Shown: positions 5,986 through 8,009 of the stretch, piece by piece | How positions within the stretch are numbered: position 1 is the stretch's first letter | Layout of the letters: every line of letters starts with the position of its first letter | DNA from: an uncultured Candidatus Saccharibacteria bacterium | GTDB taxonomy: Bacteria; Patescibacteria; Saccharimonadia; Saccharimonadales; JACDBH01 | NCBI GenBank assembly: GCA_946479835.1 | Contig: CAMLHD010000030.1 | Span: 1 to 8,009 of the forward strand | Reading direction: 5' to 3' | DNA: 8,009 nucleotides | Program-made: the position numbers and the translations under genes | The notes under the pieces: model-generated | Databases searched by the model: none | Seen by the model: only the letters and a program-made list of their open reading frames with translations | Told to the model about the DNA's origin: nothing

Positions 5986-6353
5986 TACAGTACCTCCGGC
6001 GCAAGGCTAATTATCTTGGCATAGCCTTGGTCGCGCAGTTCGCGCGGCACAGGACCGAAAATACGGGTGCCTTTAGGCTGCTTGTCGTCGCCGATGATGA
6101 CGGCGGCATTGTCGTCAAACTTGATGGACGAACCGTCCGGGCGGCGGATGGTGTTGCGAGTGCGCACGACCACAGCCTTGACGACAGATTTCTTCTTGAC
6201 CTGGCCGCTAGGATTGGCCTGCTTGACGGTTGCGACGATTATATCGCCGACATGCGCGTAGCGGCGGCGCGTGCCACCTAAGACCCTGATGCACAGGATC
6301 TCTTTGGCGCCGCTGTTATCGGCCACCAGCAGACGTGATTCTTGCTGGATCAT
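5985..6353 (-). CDS. rplN: 50S ribosomal protein L14 (uL14)
   Basis: L14 binds 23S rRNA at the subunit interface, contributes to an intersubunit bridge with 16S rRNA, and is the binding site of the silencing factor RsfS where that is present. The 122-residue length is exactly the usual bacterial size. It begins [18 protein letters not shown], carries the family signature around 60-86 ([20 protein letters not shown] and following FDDNA), and has [14 protein letters not shown] at 94-107 with the standard SLAPEVL ending. The ATG overlaps the rpsQ stop (TAATG) behind an AAGGAG 8 nt upstream. The conserved terminal Pro-Glu-Val codons (CCGGAGGTA) provide the SD for rplX. Confidence 0.98.
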   Translation of the reverse strand: MIQQESRLLVADNSGAKEILCIRVLGGTRRRYAHVGDIIVATVKQANPSGQVKKKSVVKAVVVRTRNTIRRPDGSSIKFDDNAAVIIGDDKQPKGTRIFGPVPRELRDQGYAKIISLAPEVL

Positions 6354-6745
6354 TACTTGCTCTCCTTTTTGGCCTTCGAAGCGGAGCTTCGTGGGGACCC
6401 CTTTGGTTCGGCTTTTGCAGCTTTTGCTGGAGTGGTTTCAACTTCAGCTTCTTCTTTAGCTTTCTTGCCCTTGCGGGCCTCGGCTTCAGGCTCTTTGTGC
6501 TCAACGCGAGCGGTTTCTACGATTTGCTTAAGCGTAAAACGCTTGCGGCGGCTCAATGGCCGGGTTTCAACGATCACGACTTTGTCGCCCTCTTTCGCCT
6601 CATTATTGGCGTCATGAGCCATGAACTTGGTCGTAACCGAGTACTGCTTCTTATAAACCGGGTGGGTCTTGCGGGTGTAAACGGCGATAACGATTGTCTT
6701 ATCGGCTTTGTCGCTGGTTACGACGCCTGTAATTGTACGGGCCAT
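6353..6745 (-). CDS. rpsQ: 30S ribosomal protein S17 (uS17) with a long low-complexity C-terminal extension
   Basis: S17 is a primary 16S rRNA-binding protein of the small-subunit body with an OB fold. Residues 1 to about 80 cover the whole family domain: [20 protein letters not shown] at 3-22, the KTHPVYKK segment at 26-33, and the signature-like [19 protein letters not shown] at 52-70. The remaining ~49 residues (82-130) are an extension rich in Lys, Glu and Ala with no recognisable domain, bringing the protein to 130 residues against about 80-90 for most bacterial S17. Residues 119-123 (Arg-Ser-Ser-Ala-Ser) are encoded by a perfect 6-bp inverted repeat. The final KESK codons carry the SD for rplN. 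The reading frame stays open through the tail and meets rplN by TAATG, so I see no sign of a sequencing frameshift. Confidence 0.96.
   Translation of the reverse strand: MARTITGVVTSDKADKTIVIAVYTRKTHPVYKKQYSVTTKFMAHDANNEAKEGDKVVIVETRPLSRRKRFTLKQIVETARVEHKEPEAEARKGKKAKEEAEVETTPAKAAKAEPKGSPRSSASKAKKESK
6377..6391. repeat. Perfect palindrome inside the rpsQ tail
   Basis: CGAAGC-GGA-GCTTCG is a 6-bp perfect inverted repeat with a 3-nt loop, lying next to GGGGACCCC (6393-6401), another near-palindrome. Both fall in codons of the non-conserved S17 extension (residues about 115-123), just upstream of the rplN SD. The pair resembles one half of a larger symmetric unit. It could be a mobile palindromic element residing in a tolerant tail, an mRNA structure affecting rplN translation, or chance. 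Confidence 0.4.
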
Positions 6746-6945
6746 TATTTTGCCTCCTTTGCGAGCTGTTCACCTAAAACGGTTAAGACGCGGGCCAGAT
6801 CCTTGCGCTTCTCGCGCAAGATACGGACATTGTGGACTTCGCCCATGCTTAGGCCCCGCTTAAGTTCGGCGATTTCTTCACGCATATTGGTTGCCTTAGA
6901 GGTCAGCTCGGTAGTTGATTGCTTGCGGATGTCAGTGATTTTCAT
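6745..6945 (-). CDS. rpmC: 50S ribosomal protein L29 (uL29)
   Basis: L29 is a small two-helix protein beside the polypeptide exit tunnel, next to L23, where it helps form the docking site for trigger factor and SRP. The 66-residue product has the expected helical-hairpin pattern: an N-terminal KITDIRKQSTTEL segment, then a second helix around VHNVRILREKRKDLARVLTV (about 37-56), matching the family's IRxxRRxIARIxT region. The start is 2 nt after the rplP stop, with a GGGGGAG SD 8 nt upstream. The last codons (Lys-Glu-Ala-Lys-stop) provide the AAGGAGG SD for rpsQ, whose ATG overlaps this stop as TAATG. Confidence 0.96.
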   Translation of the reverse strand: MKITDIRKQSTTELTSKATNMREEIAELKRGLSMGEVHNVRILREKRKDLARVLTVLGEQLAKEAK

Positions 6946-6947
6946 AA

Positions 6948-7361
6948 TTACTTCTCCCCCTTGACGACAAACTTGGTCCTTACCGGCAGCTTGTGGCCAG
7001 CCAGACGCATAGCTTCGCGGGCGGTTTCTTCCGGTACGCCGTCCATCTCAAACAAAATGGTGCCCATGTGGACCTTGGCGGCAAAATATTCAGGCGAACC
7101 TTTGCCAGAACCCATCTTTACGTCCTGGGGCTTCTTGGTGACAGGAGTGTGAGGGAAAACGCGGATCCAGATTTGGCCGCCGCGCTTGATGTAGCGGGTC
7201 ATGGCTTGACGGGCTGCCTCGATTTGGCGGGAAGAAATACGGGCGTTGTCCAGCGACTTCAAGGCAAAGGAGCCGTGAGCGATGTAGTTGCCACGAGTGG
7301 CGGCGCCCCGGATCTTGCCTTTGCGTACCTTGCGGTACTTGGTGCGGTTAGGGATCAGCAT
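6948..7361 (-). CDS. rplP: 50S ribosomal protein L16 (uL16)
   Basis: L16 is a late-assembling large-subunit protein near the peptidyl transferase centre and A-site tRNA elbow. The 137-residue protein is the family's usual length. It shows the N-terminal basic segment ([15 protein letters not shown]), the central [12 protein letters not shown] block (67-78) and the [10 protein letters not shown] block (84-93). Next to these, the usual Val-Arg-Met-Gly reads Val-Lys-Met-Gly, with Lys82 where E. coli has the hydroxylated Arg81. The start lies 1 nt after the rpsC stop, with GAGG inside the rpsC C-terminal codons as the likely SD. The C-terminal KGEK codons carry the SD for rpmC. Confidence 0.98.
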   Translation of the reverse strand: MLIPNRTKYRKVRKGKIRGAATRGNYIAHGSFALKSLDNARISSRQIEAARQAMTRYIKRGGQIWIRVFPHTPVTKKPQDVKMGSGKGSPEYFAAKVHMGTILFEMDGVPEETAREAMRLAGHKLPVRTKFVVKGEK

Positions 7362-7362
7362 C

Positions 7363-7992
7363 TTAGCTTACCTCGCCTTTGTAAATCCAAACCTTAATTC
7401 CAATGATGCCAGCTTGGGTCTTGGCGTCTACCTGAGCGTAATCGATGTCAGCCCGTAGCGTGTGTAGCGGCACTGAGCCTTCAACGCTCTTTTCGCGGCG
7501 GGACATTTCAGCGCCGTTCAAGCGTCCGGCGACTTCGATGCGGATGCCTTTGGCACCGGCACGCATGGTAGCTGCGCTTGAGGATTTGATTGCGCGGCGG
7601 AAGGCGATGCGGCGTTCCAGCTGGTGGGCGATATTCTCGGCTACCAGCTTGGCATACAGCTCGGCTTTTTTGATTTCTTCGATGTTGACGCGGACCGGAA
7701 CTTTGTAGATGCGCTCGATCGCGCTCTTAAGTTCCTGGGCACCAGCGCCACCGCGGCCGATAACTACGCCGGCCTTGGCGGTTACGATAGTTACGGTCAC
7801 CAGGTTAGGCGAACGCTCAATGTCGATCTTATTGACTGCGGCCCGGGAGCCCAGCTTTTTCTGGATCATACGGCGCACGGCCAAGTCCTGCTTGAGGTAA
7901 TCGGCGTATTCGCGCTTGCCGGCGAACCACTTGCTGCGCCAGTCTTTGTTGACCTGCAGGCGCATTGAAATCGGATTAACTTTCTGTCCCAT
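7363..7992 (-). CDS. rpsC: 30S ribosomal protein S3 (uS3)
   Basis: S3 is a small-subunit head protein that lines the mRNA entry channel and contributes to mRNA unwinding. The 209-residue product starts [12 protein letters not shown], the usual uS3 N-terminus. It has a type II KH domain with the GxxG loop as GRGG at residues 79-82, and a C-terminal S3 domain with the conserved stretch [20 protein letters not shown] at about 146-165. It is shorter than E. coli S3 (233 residues) because the C-terminal tail stops soon after the fold, as in many other bacteria. The ATG is set by an upstream GGAG 8 nt away and by the TAATG overlap with the preceding gene. One base separates its stop from rplP. Confidence 0.98.
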   Translation of the reverse strand: MGQKVNPISMRLQVNKDWRSKWFAGKREYADYLKQDLAVRRMIQKKLGSRAAVNKIDIERSPNLVTVTIVTAKAGVVIGRGGAGAQELKSAIERIYKVPVRVNIEEIKKAELYAKLVAENIAHQLERRIAFRRAIKSSSAATMRAGAKGIRIEVAGRLNGAEMSRREKSVEGSVPLHTLRADIDYAQVDAKTQAGIIGIKVWIYKGEVS

Positions 7993-8009
7993 TATTTCTT
8001 CTCCTCTTT
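7992..8009 (-). CDS. rplV: Last codons of the gene upstream of rpsC, probably ribosomal protein L22 (partial)
   Basis: Only the last five codons and the TAA stop are inside the window; they encode Lys-Glu-Glu-Lys-Lys. The reading frame is inferred from the stop: TAA shares its final A with the rpsC ATG (TAATG at 7990-7994), the same geometry as most junctions downstream. The GAGGAG codons supply the Shine-Dalgarno for rpsC, 8 nt before its ATG. The identification as L22 rests only on conserved gene order (rplV precedes rpsC in the S10 operon) and on a lysine-rich C-terminus; five residues cannot identify a protein. Confidence 0.55.
   Translation of the reverse strand, partial: KEEKK

Noticed and set aside
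6316..6504. Second minus-strand frame of 62 codons overlapping the rpsQ tail, rich in Lys and Arg
   Set aside because: It is an out-of-frame reading of the low-complexity rpsQ extension, has no upstream SD, and the rpsQ frame joins rplN properly. It might only hint at a historical frameshift, for which I see no support.
7100..7125. Lys in place of the hydroxylated Arg81 of E. coli L16
   Set aside because: It is a conservative change in a family where this residue varies between phyla; noted in the gene entry but not strong enough for a separate finding.
1..8009. Alternative genetic code (UGA recoded, as in Absconditabacteria and Gracilibacteria)
   Set aside because: All genes read through at normal length in the standard code, Trp is encoded by TGG, and no in-frame TGA interrupts a conserved gene. 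TGA is not used as a stop here (TAA for all but infA, which uses TAG), but the sample is too small to infer recoding.

Overview
The window is one long minus-strand ribosomal-protein cluster: the spc operon and the start of the alpha operon, entered near the end of the S10 operon. Transcription runs from high to low coordinates. The order is [rplV 3' end]-rpsC-rplP-rpmC-rpsQ-rplN-rplX-rplE-rpsN-rpsH-rplF-rplR-rpsE-rplO-secY-infA-rpmJ-[rpsM, cut by the window end]. I see no credible plus-strand gene, tRNA, rRNA, CRISPR array or insertion sequence. Coding density is extreme: the only gaps above 15 bp lie before secY (67 bp), before infA (70 bp) and before rpmJ (127 bp).

Organism. Protein sequences and order are bacterial. 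Ribosomal protein L30 (rpmD), normally between rpsE and rplO, is absent, and those two genes share a base with no room for it. Lack of L30 is a known hallmark of the Candidate Phyla Radiation (CPR/Patescibacteria). Together with the compact layout, zinc-free S14 and L36 and moderately high GC, this suggests a CPR bacterium; Saccharibacteria (TM7) is my best guess within it, but this is inference without a tree. The adk and map genes that often separate secY from infA are also missing here.

Layout. 2453-8009: thirteen complete ribosomal protein genes and the tail of rplV, mostly joined by TAATG stop/start overlaps, with the Shine-Dalgarno (SD) sequence written into the last codons of the upstream gene. 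2386-2452: a small AT-rich hairpin region. 904-2385: secY, the translocon channel. 834-903: a convincing sigma70-type extended -10 promoter with an inverted repeat over its -35, placing infA on a nearly leaderless transcript. 612-833: infA. 485-611: a large imperfect hairpin, then a strong SD. 1-484: rpmJ and rpsM, the alpha-operon start.

How the genes work together. The products assemble into the 30S (S3, S17, S14, S8, S5, S13) and 50S (L16, L29, L14, L24, L5, L6, L18, L15, L36, L22) subunits. IF-1 acts in initiation, and SecY forms the membrane channel receiving nascent chains at the exit tunnel. No new enzyme system is evident. The points of interest are the regulatory architecture (near-leaderless infA, the infA-rpmJ hairpin, the repeated SD/stop/start cassette), gene losses (rpmD, adk, map) and protein variants (zinc-free L36 and S14, a long low-complexity S17 tail containing a palindrome).
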